Numbered from the stretch's first letter, positions 25,001 to 34,767 are shown. The stretch is DNA of 64,000 nt from Strigamia acuminata (GCA_949358305.1 OX442315.1:25136427-25200426); one strand, 5' to 3'. Made by a program: numbers and translations. The notes: a model not told the origin generated them from the sequence alone.

Positions 25001-28000
25001 CCTCTTGTTGTGACGCAGACACATTCCTTTCAAAGCTGAAAGACAAGCTCGGTGCAATCTATGGATGGCCGTCCGCCCCCATAGAGTTGTCTAGAGAGCT
25101 AGACCCCTTGGTTTTCCATACCAAGGCTTGGTAAGATAGTTGTGATCAAGTGATCTACAGAGACTCTTGTGTTTCGTTTGAATAATCCTGTCGTGTGTTA
25201 TGTTCAATTGAACTAGTCCCTTTTCTTTGGTAATCTATGGTCGTGGTATGTATTTAATAGTGGAGTGTTTGCCACTCTAATATTTGTGACGTCACCGGTC
25301 AAACCAGATGCACGCATCCTCCAATGAGTGACCGGTGGCTTGACCCACTTCCACCCCCTTTTGTTTGAGCCTAGAATAAAGCATTCCAATACAAGTTCCT
25401 ACAACGACTGCCTCGTTCCTTTTACCACCTCCAACACAATCCGACTGAATCCACGGAATCCGAAGTCAATCCACGCACAGAACACATCAAATAGCTAGGT
25501 TTTCCCGTCACAAATGTACACAATTTTAATAATAACCTTCAGAATATCTAGAAAACTCATTTCTGACAAACTGCCAGAGGGGTCATAGTGTTAATTATTT
25601 AATTAATTCATAAATTTAATTAATTTAACTTTAATGACGAAACTAAGAATATGATGTACCGTACATCTGTAAATAGCGCACCCGTGCACTATTAGAAAAA
25701 AATTTTGCCCCGCGGACTATTAAAACCCACCATCGGCCAACTGGCCGATGCTGGGTTTTTTGAACGTATCGGCAACAAAAAAACATCTAAAAGTGTGACA
25801 ATTGAAACGTTTTCCATACGTTTCGGCAGTGTTGGGCACGGTACCGGTACTGTACCGCAGGCCTGTACCGCGGTACTTTTTGCGGCAGCAGTACTTGTAC
25901 CGCGGTACTTTCCGCGCCATGCAGTACTGGTACCGTGAATTTGCGGTACTCTCGCGGTACTCGGGAAAACGCGAGAAAACACGAGATTCACGTGTTTTCT
26001 CCCGTTTTCCATGTTAAAAGTAAAAAAGTGTGGGTGTACAGTCGTTTCAACTTTCAAGTGAGTTTAAACTGTTGAAAATATTAAATTTTAATAAAATATT
26101 AATTTAAAGCTAAATGAATTGTCATGGGCACGTCTACCCACCTATTTTTCATTTAGAATAACCCAATCTTATTTCTTATAAAATTCTCTAACTTCATCTC
26201 TTATCTCTGACTCATCACGTTGATTCATCTTCGTTTAAATCATGCGCAATCGAGTTGATGCGCATGTGATTATTTATAACAATTAGATCTCTATTTCCAC
26301 CTTTTCCCCCCACTCAAAGTTAACCTGACCAGTCACATGACTAAGTCTTCTTCTTTTCATCCATCTCTACAAAAATCACTTCTTCTTATGCTTTCTACTG
26401 AGTAACATTTCTCCTCTCTAGTTAAACATTTAGAATTAGTCAACCCCTTATTATTTTGCGCCTTTAACAAGCGCATATCTCATACATAACCCTATTGCGC
26501 TCATTTCCAGCCATTTATTTATATTATCCCAATGCTCATGATATCCCTCTCCACCCTGAGGTTTAATATCACAACGCATCTCATTCTTTTATGCCTACAA
26601 CACCCAACTGTAAGTGAAGACTGTCCAATATAAATAATGTTAGTCAAACGCGAGTTTAGGTTTTCTGAGTTTCCGGATGTCCACATTTGAAGGAAACAAC
26701 GTTTAGGGAAATCTACGAACTTTGCCCAACCTATTGCGTCAAATTAACTTTTGCGCGATATTTGTTTAAATTAATCATAACAACTAGGATTAATCGTGAC
26801 AGAATATTTAATCATTTCAATATGACAATCAAATGTGTACGAAACTATGAATTATTTTAGATTTAGGTGACACCGTGTCCGTGTGGCTACTGAAATTTTA
26901 AAAAAAACCTTTATTTGATTAATATTAAATATTTTCACAACTTATTGATGTTTAATTTAAACATCAATAAGTTGAAACGAGTGTACAGCTGTACACATAT
27001 ACTTTTAAACTTCTTTAACGTGGAAAACGGGAGAAAACACGTGAATCTCGTGTTTTCTCGCGTTTTTACAAGTACCGCGAGATGAATCGCAAAATCCCGG
27101 TACCGGCACTGTACCAGGACCGCGGTAGTTTTTTAGGACGGAGCAAGTACCGGTCCTGGTACCGCGGTACTTTTTGAGAACGCAGCAAGTACCGGTACCG
27201 GGACCGCGGTACATTTCTGCGTCGGCGGAAGTACCGCGTACTTGTAACGCAGTACGTGTTGGGAGTACCGTGCCCAACACTGCGTTTCGGTAATTTTTTG
27301 CCGAAACGTATGAAAAACGTGTCATTTGTCATCTTTTTTTGGCACATTTTGGGCCTCCAATTGTGTGCCCGCGCGCAATTCGAGGCCCGCGTGTTATTGG
27401 CAAAAATAAATCTTGCCCCGCGCGCAATTCGAGGTCCGCAGGCTATTAGAGGCCCGCGTAGTAATCGACAATATACGGTAACAAACTACATTGCACCACG
27501 TACCACAAAACACAGCAAGACAACTTATTGTTATTACAGTCGAAACTCTTTATAACGAATCGCAAGGGACCAGACAAATCGATTCGTTATAACGAGAATT
27601 CGTTAAAACGAATTAGCTGAAAAAAATAAAATTTCATCATAAACAACATTATTTATTCATAAAATCAAGTTAATTTTATCCCGATTCTTAATATCTGTTA
27701 AAATTGTAAAACGGGACAAATTAAACTCAACTGCTACAATTGATAGCTTCTTGCCATTGTTAATGGCATTAAAAATGTTCAACTGGTCCTAAATCAAAAT
27801 TTCTTTTCATTTGGCAGCCATTTTAAAACAGAAAATTTTTCATTTTTTCTAAATGTGTTCCTAACATGGGCATAGGATGTTGTGAGTCATGAGATCAGTT
27901 TGGAAAATTCGTTATAACGAGGGCTTGTTTGTATTACAGTGTACATGAAAATTGTTTGTTATAACGAATAATTCGTTATATTGAAATTCGTTATAATTTA

Positions 28001-28774
28001 TAATGAAAATATTTAACATGGTGTTCTATGGCTGGCCAACCAAGTCATTCATAACAATTCGTTATATCGATAATTCGTTATATCGCGATTCGTTATAAAG
28101 AGTTTCGACTGTATTGTGAATAAAAAAGTGTGTGATTCAAAATTCATTATGTCATTTTCTTTCTTACCAGTTCTTGTGAAAAGTTAAGTAATTCGAGATA
28201 AACTTCCTTCCTGTCGTTTGGAGCACCAAAACTCACGTAGAGTCTGTGGTATTGCTTTACATTCCAATTTTGTTGGATTCGGATTACGAACCATGCATTT
28301 TGAACAGGAGTAGAAACTAATAGGAAATATCAATTATCAATATTAATAATGCGATTTATTTTGTTGCTCGGTACATACGAGCTCGGGAAGGCGCAGGACT
28401 TTGGAGTGACATGTCGAGCTGCGCAACACTAGACTGAAGCGAAGTTGGCAGCGGTTGAAGTTCTCCCGAAGCTTCACTCGGGCGTGCGGGCGACGAATCC
28501 ATTCTGTCTTCCTGGCTTTGAGATCCTGCAAAAGTTTGGCAATGATTATATTTTAGAAATAAAGTTACAAGTTACGAATCGGAAACTAACCCCTTCGTGA
28601 TGATCTTCTAGGTGTTTTTGCAACGACCTTGCTCGGTGTCGCTGAGGCGCGAGATGGGGGACGATTGGCATTTATTGATGGAGTTGGTGGATGATTTGGA
28701 TTATCGTCCTCACTACTTCTTTTTCGTTTTTGTGTACTGCGGGTGCTACGCGGAGAATTGGGAGGAGAACTCAT
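19054..28774 (-). CDS. Chimeric gene: MCM4-derived N-terminus joined to an unrecognised protein
   Basis: Eight exons on the minus strand join without a phase error: 28774-28591, 28525-28379, 28316-28168, 20920-20823, 20170-19955, 19623-19547, 19484-19426 and 19257-19054, giving 377 residues. The first two exons are near-copies of MCM4 exons 1-2 (Ser/Pro/Arg-rich tail, SGELQPLPTS, MSLQSPAPSRA). Exon 3 begins with the MCM4 acceptor and LST, then switches after a few bases to non-MCM4 sequence: NAWFVIRIQQNW, YVSFGAPNDRKEVYLELL, ERFTEALRTLYAG, FEPHFAHIKRDLKGQLQ, APKDLFLYYGSPEF, a Ser/Asp run and a Lys-rich tail. I do not recognise this C-terminal part. The intron from 28167 to 20921 (7.2 kb) is filled with transposons. 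Either the MCM4 exons supplied a new promoter and N-terminus, or the native 5' exons are lost. Transcription is unproven. Confidence 0.6.
20171..20822. mobile_element. Probable transposon remnant inside an intron of the chimeric gene
   Basis: This intron is longer than its neighbours. It contains gggaacccctgctcta near 20720 with repeated ggggcg words, a style typical of hAT-derived non-autonomous repeats. It interrupts between two exons that splice in phase without it. An ORF (part of 19906-20361) reads through the intron and is likely a by-product. No clear terminal repeats or target duplication could be fixed. Confidence 0.35.
21239..21992. mobile_element. 754-bp element with about 240-bp terminal inverted repeats, TA target
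   Basis: The ends are perfect mirror images, CAGGGTGAGTCAAAAGTC on the left and its complement on the right, each flanked by TA. The two arms stay complementary for roughly 240 bp around a short AT-rich centre. Each arm contains a short ORF (21275-21463 + and 21798-22037 -), the same sequence read in opposite directions. It is a non-autonomous Tc1/mariner-style or foldback element. Confidence 0.85.
22939..23598 (+). pseudogene. Pogo/Tigger-like transposase fragment, frameshifted
   Basis: From MDVVTSTTATNKRKRFSYSV the ORF encodes a psq-type helix-turn-helix (FKIDAFKLLAELNNSLSATA, LLNVSRSSVQDWAKQKEEL) and a CENP-B-like second DNA-binding domain (ESLVSWIKEERKIGYTVSG, NGWMVRFLRRHDLVNRRVTS). After about 23405 the frame changes: the pogo motif NMDESPMWFDM is in another frame and runs into a TTAA-type insertion at 23557. 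The catalytic DDE region is therefore incomplete. It cannot make active transposase. Confidence 0.85.
23759..24149. repeat. Nested palindromic (foldback) MITE inside the Tigger-like element
   Basis: Two long arms complementary to each other meet near 23967. Both outer ends carry tcaaaatgaccggttg. The arms share cgcgaaatatgc, atcaaattgattcag, caaaacgtt and cacgtattgt words in opposite orientation. An RNA of this region would fold into one hairpin of about 170 bp. It sits downstream of another TTAA-type end at 23557, so at least three insertions are nested here. Confidence 0.75.
24565..24711. repeat. Short GC-rich MITE
   Basis: TACCGTACTGCCTcATTTAAAC at the left and its near-perfect complement at the right (GTTTaaattAGGCAGTACGGTA) bound 147 bp. 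The ends lie on TA, like the larger Tigger-like element nearby, and the centre is GC-rich (ggccgac, ggcggcgcgcgg). Non-autonomous DNA element. Confidence 0.7.
24917..25512 (+). mobile_element. Possible solo LTR
   Basis: Starts TGTTACGAAGTC and ends CCCGTCACA, a TG...CA layout of about 600 bp. It contains a TATA-like tatttaatag and an AATAAA signal (tagaataaagcattcc near 25375) followed by a pyrimidine-rich tail, as in Gypsy/BEL LTRs. No clear target duplication was found and no internal retroelement sequence flanks it. Confidence 0.35.
25660..27480. mobile_element. Tentative outer element around the hAT insertion
   Basis: The left end taccgtacatctgtaaatag and the reverse-complemented right end taccgtatattgtcgattac share a TACCGTA start, and both ends carry cttgccccgcg and gactattag-like words further in. 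This suggests a TA-targeting non-autonomous element that later received the hAT insertion at 25827-27282. The inverted-repeat match is imperfect. Confidence 0.35.
25827..27282. mobile_element. Non-autonomous hAT element with GTACCGCGGTAC arrays
   Basis: Perfect terminal inverted repeats CAGTGTTGGGCACGGTAC and a perfect 8-bp target duplication CGTTTCGG on each side (25819-25826 and 27283-27290) identify a hAT-superfamily insertion of 1456 bp. Subterminal regions carry degenerate tandem units built on gtaccgcggtactttt, repeated in both arms, plus an inverted pair of cgagaaaacacgagattcac-like blocks. No transposase is encoded; the short ORFs are repeat translations (Arg/Tyr/Gly-rich). The subterminal arrays are likely transposase-binding clusters. 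Confidence 0.88.
27537..28111. mobile_element. Tigger-like MITE
   Basis: The ends CAGTCGAAACTCTTTATAAC and its exact complement are each flanked by TA (27535-27536, 28112-28113). The interior repeats attcgttataacg words in both directions. About 575 bp, no ORF. The TIR style is that of CENP-B/Tigger-derived MITEs. Confidence 0.85.
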
Positions 28775-29169
28775 GATTTAAAACAAACCACACAGCGTGT
28801 TTTCAAACTCGTCTCTAGAAAATGAATTATAGTAAACATACAGGTATTGACAATTTTGGCGGGAAGTGATCACATGACCACTTTAATTTGTGTAACCCCA
28901 TCTGATGGTAATTTGGAGAAGTAGCATAAACCAAATCTTTCTTCTTTTACATTCTAAAAGATAGATTATTATTGGTATCTTTTAAAATTAAACTTGAAAA
29001 AAAGTAGGATTGTTTATTTTTTTATTTTTGGACAAATTAATTCAAAATTAATTTTCTAAAAATAATCTTTATTTGCGTCGCTGTTGTCGTATTTCAATAT
29101 GGCGCCAACCATGTGTTTGGTCTGAACTTTATTTTCTAGTATTGAAACACCCATTTTTTTAATTTTTTC

Positions 29170-29706
29170 TTTACATCGCCGAAGTATGATTTCTTTCACG
29201 AATGTACGGTTTATAAACCACTGCAGAACAAATCTGATCGGCATACCGAAGAGTATATTTCATCAATACAAACATCATTTTGTGCAGTTCTCGGAATTGT
29301 GTGAGCAATGCAAAAGAAAACGGAGAACTGGATTCTTCATCAACACAATCGGTGAAAGACTTGCTAAAAAACGCCGCATCGTTTAAAGATGACGAACCGA
29401 AGTCACCCGACGATTTATGGTCATCATCCGCGTATCCGAAAGGAGCTAATCCTGCCGAGAATTCCAAGTTTGCTCGTCCATTATTCTATTCCCCGGCCAG
29501 GGCTCGCAGTTTGTAGGCATGCGGAAAATGTTAATACAATATTCCAACGTGAAATTGCGAGTGAAGTTTTGAAATACGATTTACAGAAGCTATGTTTTGA
29601 AGGCCCTACGTCCGAATTGAATAAAACTTCCTACTGTCAGCCTGCAATTTTGGTCACATCTTTGGCTGCGGTGGAAAAACTAAAGGTTGACAAACCTCAG
29701 GTATAA
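29170..29706 (+). pseudogene. MCAT 5' fragment, pseudogene (copy A)
   Basis: Copy of MCAT exon 1 (intact copy at 56780), including the mitochondrial-type leader and the KENGELDSSSTQSVKDLL segment. Relative to the intact copy it lacks 25 bp after CGTCCA, which removes the residues before the GQGSQFVGM motif and shifts the frame; it has a further deletion near AAATTGCGAGTG and several substitutions. It ends shortly after the exon 1 donor, where it abuts a truncated MITE at about 29743. Head-to-head with MCM4 exons 1-2 at 28774, as in the intact unit. Confidence 0.9.
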
Positions 29707-29742
29707 AATGCATCAATTTAACAGTTGTTTATAATATTTTAA

Positions 29743-29953
29743 GAGCAGAAGACGATATTTAAATTGATTTTTAATGTATTTTTGACAATTTTTATACATT
29801 TTTGGTCGGTTTTAATGCTTTTTAACAATATTTTAATGGCTTTTTATTTTCATATGCAGTATAGTATGTGTATAAACCTAATGTTCGATTATCCGAACAA
29901 TTCGGTTTTGTGAACACCCATGTCTCCCAATTAGTTTGGATACTGTACTTTGT
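29743..29953. repeat. Truncated Tigger-like MITE (copy A)
   Basis: Matches the interior and right part of the 268-bp MITE at 39496-39763 and 52190-52457 (gagcagaagacgatttttaa, ggtcggttttaatgcttttt) but lacks the left end and most of the right terminal repeat. It joins the MCAT fragment directly to the TRAF-gene 3' relic, so it marks a rearrangement breakpoint. Confidence 0.8.
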
Positions 29954-29959
29954 TCTTTC

Positions 29960-30205
29960 AGAATCAGTAATTGATACTTTGATATAAAGAATGTCACCAT
30001 AATGTACAACAAAACAAAAAATATTTTTCTTATTTTCTATTTATATATTCATAATTCTTAATTAAAAAAATACAAACTGATAATGAATAACATAATCAAA
30101 GTTCACCTAATCGTATGGTGGATTTTCCAGACACAAAAATAACTTCATCGTCTTGTAAATCTTGAATTGCTTCTTCAAACATTTCTCGAGTGATTTGCTT
30201 AAGAA
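29960..30205 (-). pseudogene. TRAF-gene 3' relic plus MCM4 last exon (copy A)
   Basis: Plus-strand 29960-30000 is a decayed copy of the last TRAF-type exon (ttcagaatcagtaattgata, with the coding tail deleted). On the minus strand, about 30110-30205 carries the MCM4 last exon (ITREMFEEAIQDLQDDEVIF). Its partner exons resume at 35131 beyond the copia insertion. Confidence 0.8.
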
Positions 30206-30260
30206 AAAAAAAACAATTAAACAAAAAAATTTAAAAAAGAATAAAAAATAGTATACTAAC

Positions 30261-30519
30261 TGTTGGAGTTGAAATAAGTGATGGTCAAGTTTGAAAGGTT
30301 AAACAAGCAAGTAAATTTATTCGTTTTGTACAGGCATATTTATAGTGAGTTGAAAGGTTGTTGAACTGGAAGCTGGTTGGCTGTGTGGTGCTCCAGTTTT
30401 AGTGTTCTCCTCCCACTGCTCATTGTGGTCCGCTCAGGTCCGGGTCAGCGTCCGCTAATCCTTTTAATTGTCCAAGTTGGGGACATATTGGCGCCTCCGT
30501 AATTGCTGGAGTCCCAACA
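30261..30519 (-). repeat. 3' LTR of the copia element
   Basis: 259 bp, matching the LTR at 34872-35130, starting TG and ending CA, with the CTAAC duplication outside. Confidence 0.95.
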
Positions 30520-30564
30520 AATTCCTCTCACGGATCGTCAATGTTCCCCGAAGTGGTGCCCTTT

Positions 30565-33500
30565 CTATTTTCTTCGTTGTGGTCCCTCATTTGTCATACC
30601 CAGTCCGACAAGGTTTGCAAGTAGGGCTGGTCCTGCGAGAGGTTTCGTCAGGAAGTCTGCGAGCATTTCCGTCCCCGGGATGTGTTGCACTTCAATTCCT
30701 CCATTTTCAATTTCGCATTTGATGAAATGGATCCGCCTGTTGAAGTGTTTAGTGCGTGCCTTCTGTGGTCCTTGCCGTAGAAGTTGGGTGGCATTTAAAC
30801 TGTCGCAAAAAATGATTCCCTTTTCTTCTCCATTTCTGTGTCCGAGACTCTCTGCCAAGCCCCTTGTCCATACGATTTCCTTGATCCCCTCCGAGAGTGC
30901 GTGCAGCTCGCTTTCCGTGCTTGACATGGCGACTAGGCTTTGTTTCTTGCACTTCCAGTTGATTATGGAACCTCCATCCAATATCACGTAGCCGGAGAAT
31001 GATTTTGAGTCCGCCGTGCGATCCCAACTGGCGTCGGTGTACGCATGAATGTCCCTTTCGTCTCGTGTGTATGTCAGTCGGTAGTGTGCAGTTTTTCTCA
31101 GGTATTTTAGGATTCGTTTCAGCGTGTTGTAGTGCATCTGTCTTGGATCTGCATTGTACTGTGACAATGCACTCACTGCGAAACTAATATCTGGTCTTGT
31201 GTTTGTTGCGAGGTAGATTAGTTTGCCGATCAACTCTTGATATTTTCGCTGCTCGATCTTGGGACTCTCATCGTATTCGTCCAATTTCTGGTTTGGGTCC
31301 ATCGGTGTCGTTTTGGTGTTGCATTTTTCCATGTCGTATTGGATTAATGTTTTTTCGATGTAATTCGATTGGTGAATCCGAATGCCGTCGTCGTCTTGAT
31401 CTACTTGGATTCCAAGAATAAATGATAATTCGCCCATCGGTAGCAGTTCTATTTCGTCACGAATTTTGTCAATGATTTCTCGCTCAAACTCGTCCGATGA
31501 TGCTGCTGTAATTGCGTCGTCGACGTACACGCCCATGAATAGGAACTCCTCGTTTCTTCGTACGATGTACAGGCAGGGGTCATCTGGAGTCTTTTCGAAT
31601 TTCACGCCCTTTAATACTGAGTCCAGCTTCTCGTACCAGCATCTTCCCGACTGCTTGAGTCCGTAGATGCTTTTGTGCAGCTTGCATACGTTGTCGGTTC
31701 CGTCGTCCATTCCCTCTGGCTGTTGCATGTATATTTCCTCTTCCAGGTCTCCGTGAAGGTATGCGCATTTTACGTCGTGTTGTTTGAGCGTTATTCCTCT
31801 CTTGGCTGCTTCGTTTATGAGCATCCGTAGCGTCTCGATTCGAATGACTGGCGCAAATGTCTCGTCGAAGTCATGTCCCCATCTTTGCGTGTATCCGGCT
31901 GCCACGAGTCGTGCTTTGAATTTTTTCTCTCCGGTGTTTGGGTTTGTTTTTGTTTTGAAGACCCATTTGGATTTTACTGTTTTTTTCTTTGGTGGCAGCT
32001 TCATGGTGGTCCATACTTCGTGTTTCTCCATCGACTCTATTTCTTCCTTCATGGCCTTGATCCACTCCTTGGAATAGACCGAGCTGGCAGCTTCTTTGTA
32101 GTGTGATGGCGGCTCGATCTCTTCCAATATATAGGCTCTGTGTGATAGCTTGATTCGCTCTGAGCGCCTCACTCCTTGTCGCAGGAGTTCTTCCTCGTTT
32201 GTGCGTCGTGTCTCGTGATTTCGAACTTGAATGGCAGCGCTTGTGGTGCCTGGTGTCCGTCCTATTCGGTGGGGTCGTGGCTCGACCTCGTCCTCATTGT
32301 TGGTGTTTTCAAGTTCGTCGTCGTCGCCCCCTGCGTGTGCATTTTTGTTTTCCTCCGTCGTGCGTGCGCTCGTGTCTTCAATTGTTTGGTCCGGGGGTCG
32401 ATTGTCTATTATTTCCGAAAATGCTTTCTCGTAGCTCGTGTCGGTTGCATCGTTGTCGTCTAGCAGTGTCGCCCCCAGTTCGTCCTCGATGAATTTTGCG
32501 TGTCGCTCCTCGCTTACTTTACTGGTTTGGGGGTCGTATATGCGGTAAGCTCGCCTTTTTTCAGAGTATCCGACGAATATCCCCTTCTTTGCTTTTGCGT
32601 CAAGTTTGTTTCGTCCAATTTTTTTTGTGAGCGTGTAAGCGACGCATCCAAATCGCTTGAGATATTTAATCGTTGGCTTCTGGCCGCTCCAAACTTCTGT
32701 CGCGGTGCGTCGATGTATTTTTGACAGGCATGAATTTCGAATATGCGCGGCTGCGCATGCGCACTCGGCCCAAAATTTGAGTGGCAGCTGTGCGTCGCAT
32801 AACATCGTCCGTGTCATCTCGATAATCGTCCGGTTGTGGCGCTCCGCGATCCCGTTGCTGGCAGGCGAGAAAGGTGTGGTCAGTTGGTGTTCAATGCCGT
32901 GCTCTTTGAACCAGGTGCTCAGGGTTCCGACGATAAATTCCCCGCCATTGTCGCTTCGGATTTTTTTAAGTTGTTTTTCAGTTTGGCGCTCGCATCTCGT
33001 AATCAATTGTTTCAATTCTTCCGACGTTTCATCTTTGGTCTTCAAAATTCGTATCATTGTTTTTCGGCTCCAATCATCCACCACGGTGAGTATATATTTC
33101 GATTTTCCCAGCGATTCGGGTTTAAGTGGTCCAACCAGGTCCGTGTGCCATAAATCCATAATTTGACTCGATTGTCGCTCTTTTAATGACTTATGGGGTT
33201 TTTTTGTCATCTTCCCTTTGATGCAGGGCTCGCACGTCGTCGTATTTGGTCGGCTCAGCTCGAATCCTCGTACCAGGTCGGTGTCCTTCATTTCTTTCAT
33301 CGTAGTGTGCGCCAGATGTCCGAGTCGTTGGTGCCATCGATCGTTCGTTTCTCTGGCGACGTGCGAGTTCTCGTTGTGAATTATTTTCGATTCTATCAAG
33401 AAAAAATTCCTCTCTCGATGAGCGGTTATTAGCGTTTCCCCATCTTGCCCGATTATGTGTGCCCCGTCATGGTCAAATAATACTTTCTTCTTTTGATCAA

Positions 33501-34767
33501 CTATTTTTGCTACCGATAGGAGATTCGCGGTCATTTTCGGCACGTGCAATACTTGGTGCAGTCGGAATGTTTGATTGTTGCTTTCGGATTGGATTTTCAC
33601 GCTCCCGATCCCTATTGCGTGCATTTTCGTATTTTCGTCAGCCACTCCGATCGTGCTGTCGTGCGCTTGGTACGTGTCGAAAAATTCCTTCGATTTTGCC
33701 ATGTGGCTGGTCGCCCCCGAGTCCAGTATCCACGTTGGTCCCCTCTCGTCGCTCAGTTGCGTCATCTCTTCTGTCGCCACGTGAATTTCGTCTTGAGTAT
33801 TGTTTAGCTCGATTACCTTCTTTGTTGTCTCTTGTATCGTCGGTGAATTTAATTTTTCCATCTGTGTTGGCGGTTGCTCGTCTATTTCGAATGCGCACAG
33901 GCTGCTCTCTTCATTTTTTCGGGTTGGCTTTCCTGTCGGTCTCCCTCGTTTTTCATTACGCCTCTCCTTTTTGGGTTGGGTGCAAGCCGCTGCTTTGTGC
34001 CCCGTCCCCTCGCAGTTGAAGCAGAAGGTTGTGCCTCGGCACTCGCTTGCCATGTGGCCAAATTTGTTGCAATTAAAGCATTTTTTGGTGTCTGACCTTC
34101 TCTCGAATTGTGTCTTCCTTTTGTGGCGTGTGTTGTACGCCGAATCCGTTTCTTTTGCTTCGTTCTTTTGATTCGCACTTTCTCGTTGTTTGAGCATATT
34201 GCGTGCGTCCGCTACAGTCAGGTCCTTGTTTGCCTTGATTCCCTCTGCAGTTGCGTCAAATTCGTTTCTCAGGCCGGCCAACGCGTAGAACTTGGCCTGC
34301 GCGTCCTCGATGGTGTTGCCCAGTTGTGCACTCTCACTTTGTAGGGCCTCGAGGCGGTTGAAATATGCGTCGATCGTTTCTCCCTTCTTCATGGTGAATT
34401 GGGTCAAGGAGGTCAAGCACATGTATCCAAGTTCTTTGGTGTTCACTGCCATGTTCTTTTTGATTTTTTCCCACAACGTTTTGGCGTTTTTATCCGCTCT
34501 GTATCTCAGTACTTGCTCGTTTGAAAGTGTTCCTAGGATGATTTCCTTCGCCTGATTGTTGGCCGTCCGCCACTTTTTCCACGTGGATTCGTCGTTGTCG
34601 TAGTCGGCGTGGCCTGCCACTCCCCGTGGCGGTTCCTTCTCTTGTATGGCTGGCTCCCACAGTTCGCGGCCCTCCAGTATCGACTCTATACGCGTTGACC
34701 ACAGTAGGTAGTTGTGGTCGGTTAATAGATCGATTTGATGGTGGATTTTGTTCGTGGTTGATGCCAT
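30565..34767 (-). CDS. Copia gag-pol polyprotein
   Basis: 1400-residue single ORF. The Gag region begins with the LLTDHNYLLWSTRIESIL domain; two CCHC zinc knuckles follow at about 230-265 (CFNCNKFGHMASEC, CFNCEGTGHKAAAC). The aspartic protease motif ILDSGATSHM is near 347. The integrase zinc domain (HQRLGHLAHTT ... CEPCIKGK) begins near 470, and the catalytic core includes DLVGPLK, DNGGEF and an Asn/Glu helix SNGIAERHNR. Reverse transcriptase spans about 930-1170 with KARLVAAGYTQ and the YVDDAI catalytic box. RNase H (YTDASWDRTADS) lies near 1270, and the C-terminus has ADFLTKPLAG. The PR-INT-RT-RH order is diagnostic of copia. No frameshift or stop was seen. Confidence 0.96.
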   Translation of the reverse strand: MASTTNKIHHQIDLLTDHNYLLWSTRIESILEGRELWEPAIQEKEPPRGVAGHADYDNDESTWKKWRTANNQAKEIILGTLSNEQVLRYRADKNAKTLWEKIKKNMAVNTKELGYMCLTSLTQFTMKKGETIDAYFNRLEALQSESAQLGNTIEDAQAKFYALAGLRNEFDATAEGIKANKDLTVADARNMLKQRESANQKNEAKETDSAYNTRHKRKTQFERRSDTKKCFNCNKFGHMASECRGTTFCFNCEGTGHKAAACTQPKKERRNEKRGRPTGKPTRKNEESSLCAFEIDEQPPTQMEKLNSPTIQETTKKVIELNNTQDEIHVATEEMTQLSDERGPTWILDSGATSHMAKSKEFFDTYQAHDSTIGVADENTKMHAIGIGSVKIQSESNNQTFRLHQVLHVPKMTANLLSVAKIVDQKKKVLFDHDGAHIIGQDGETLITAHRERNFFLIESKIIHNENSHVARETNDRWHQRLGHLAHTTMKEMKDTDLVRGFELSRPNTTTCEPCIKGKMTKKPHKSLKERQSSQIMDLWHTDLVGPLKPESLGKSKYILTVVDDWSRKTMIRILKTKDETSEELKQLITRCERQTEKQLKKIRSDNGGEFIVGTLSTWFKEHGIEHQLTTPFSPASNGIAERHNRTIIEMTRTMLCDAQLPLKFWAECACAAAHIRNSCLSKIHRRTATEVWSGQKPTIKYLKRFGCVAYTLTKKIGRNKLDAKAKKGIFVGYSEKRRAYRIYDPQTSKVSEERHAKFIEDELGATLLDDNDATDTSYEKAFSEIIDNRPPDQTIEDTSARTTEENKNAHAGGDDDELENTNNEDEVEPRPHRIGRTPGTTSAAIQVRNHETRRTNEEELLRQGVRRSERIKLSHRAYILEEIEPPSHYKEAASSVYSKEWIKAMKEEIESMEKHEVWTTMKLPPKKKTVKSKWVFKTKTNPNTGEKKFKARLVAAGYTQRWGHDFDETFAPVIRIETLRMLINEAAKRGITLKQHDVKCAYLHGDLEEEIYMQQPEGMDDGTDNVCKLHKSIYGLKQSGRCWYEKLDSVLKGVKFEKTPDDPCLYIVRRNEEFLFMGVYVDDAITAASSDEFEREIIDKIRDEIELLPMGELSFILGIQVDQDDDGIRIHQSNYIEKTLIQYDMEKCNTKTTPMDPNQKLDEYDESPKIEQRKYQELIGKLIYLATNTRPDISFAVSALSQYNADPRQMHYNTLKRILKYLRKTAHYRLTYTRDERDIHAYTDASWDRTADSKSFSGYVILDGGSIINWKCKKQSLVAMSSTESELHALSEGIKEIVWTRGLAESLGHRNGEEKGIIFCDSLNATQLLRQGPQKARTKHFNRRIHFIKCEIENGGIEVQHIPGTEMLADFLTKPLAGPALLANLVGLGMTNEGPQRRK

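Larger units (their letters stand above)
21002..25594. mobile_element. Possible TTAA-flanked (piggyBac-like) element with nested insertions
   Basis: The left end reads TTAACACTAGATCTGCCAG and the right end, reverse-complemented, TTAACACTATGACCCCTCTG; both continue to GGCAGTTT. TTAA flanks with short CACTA-type ends are the piggyBac target signature. A related end (TTAACACTAGAACGGCCAG) sits at 23557. No piggyBac transposase is visible, and most of the span is taken up by younger nested elements (long-TIR element, Tigger-like element, LTR-like block). The two termini are only partly alike, so the pairing is tentative. Confidence 0.42.

Noticed and set aside
25692-27555. Arg/Tyr/Gly-rich ORFs on both strands
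   Set aside because: Translations of the gtaccgcggtac arrays and inverted arms inside the hAT element; the same repeat reads open in several frames.
31466-34555. Many plus-strand ORFs of 60-190 codons opposite the copia element
   Set aside because: They are antisense shadows of the continuous gag-pol ORF, are Cys/Phe/Ser-rich as expected from reverse translation, and have no domains.
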